NCBI RefSeq assembly: GCF_000184685.1
Contig: NC_014830.1
Span: 682,001 to 746,000 of the forward strand
Reading direction: 5' to 3'
Origin: Intrasporangium calvum DSM 43043
Lineage (GTDB): Bacteria; Actinomycetota; Actinomycetes; Actinomycetales; Dermatophilaceae
DNA length: 64,000 nt
Shown here in pieces: positions 63,887 through 64,000 of this stretch. The notes below the pieces were generated by a model that saw only the letters and a program-made list of their open reading frames with translations, had not been told where the DNA came from and searched no databases. Both the position numbers and the translations under genes were made by a program. Within the stretch, counting starts at the first letter, position 1; each line of letters begins with the position of its first letter.

Positions 63887-64000
63887 ATGGGAATCGAAGA
63901 GAAGCTGCCAGCCGGATTCCTGCTCTCGACCGTCGAAGGGCTCGCCGGCTACATGCGCAAGGCGTCGATGTGGCCGGTGACCTTCGGCCTCGCCTGCTGC
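63887..64000 (+). CDS. nuoB: NADH-quinone oxidoreductase subunit B, start only
   Basis: 38 codons from ATG 63887 (TAGGAG upstream). The peptide [18 protein letters not shown]... ends with FGLACC, where the two Cys are ligands of the N2 [4Fe-4S] cluster that passes electrons to quinone. The gene continues beyond the window. Confidence 0.92.
   Translation, partial: MGIEEKLPAGFLLSTVEGLAGYMRKASMWPVTFGLACC

Overview
This window is a high-GC (about 70% by eye) actinobacterial chromosome segment, probably from a member of the Micrococcales close to the Intrasporangiaceae. The lineage call is inference. It rests on Lsr2, the tiny ribosomal protein bS22, a mycothiol-type maleylpyruvate isomerase homologue, a rex-hemACD-hemB operon, DisA/RadA, a classical menaquinone pathway and actinobacterial ClpC. 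No rRNA, tRNA, CRISPR array, prophage or intact insertion sequence was seen.

Layout. 1-5.5 kb: end of a TIM-barrel isomerase gene, a short-chain dehydrogenase, a CoA-transferase family gene, and a divergent non-homologous end joining set (ku against split ligase and polymerase genes). 5.5-15 kb: lsr2, radA, disA, mutY, an argA-type acetyltransferase coupled to an LCP-domain lipoprotein, and clpC. 15-18.5 kb: a DUF559 nuclease-like gene bracketed by two tandem-repeat arrays, a deaminase, a methyltransferase and a mycothiol-type isomerase homologue. 18.5-28.9 kb: proline dehydrogenase with proC, two acetyltransferases, a TrkA-type protein, acuC, an archaeal-type AspRS, an excisionase-type HTH gene with bS22, a dehydratase and an acyltransferase. 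29-33.3 kb: an ECF sigma factor with a DUF5667 membrane protein, a DUF4383 protein, an Rv2629/Balon-like protein and a glutaredoxin-like protein. 33.4-64 kb is largely a respiratory region: rex-hemA-hemC-cobA/hemD-hemB, hemL, System II cytochrome c maturation (tlpA-like, ccdA, resB, ccsB), menaquinone genes (menA, menE, menB, menC, menD, menF, menG), a geranylgeranyl-reductase family gene and the start of the nuo operon. A second sigma factor pair and cobT are interspersed.

How it works together. Heme, cytochrome c, menaquinone and complex I genes lie side by side. Matches to the Rex operator (TTGTG-N8-CACAA) occur upstream of rex, of the reductase gene and of nuoA, so NADH/NAD+ sensing probably coordinates the region. 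The isoprenoid-reductase gene carries one in-frame TAA with both halves otherwise intact.

Repeats. The most unusual large-scale signal is a short REP-like element, core CGTATGCCGCTG, with 15 exact copies plus several degenerate ones. It lies both between genes and in frame inside genes, where it is read as AQRHT, YAAE or EPSGI, and once it supplies a start codon (menD). Other repeats are two 51-bp tandem arrays around the DUF559 gene, a 156-bp MITE-like element whose ends form the stop codons of two convergent genes, and several short tandem repeats.
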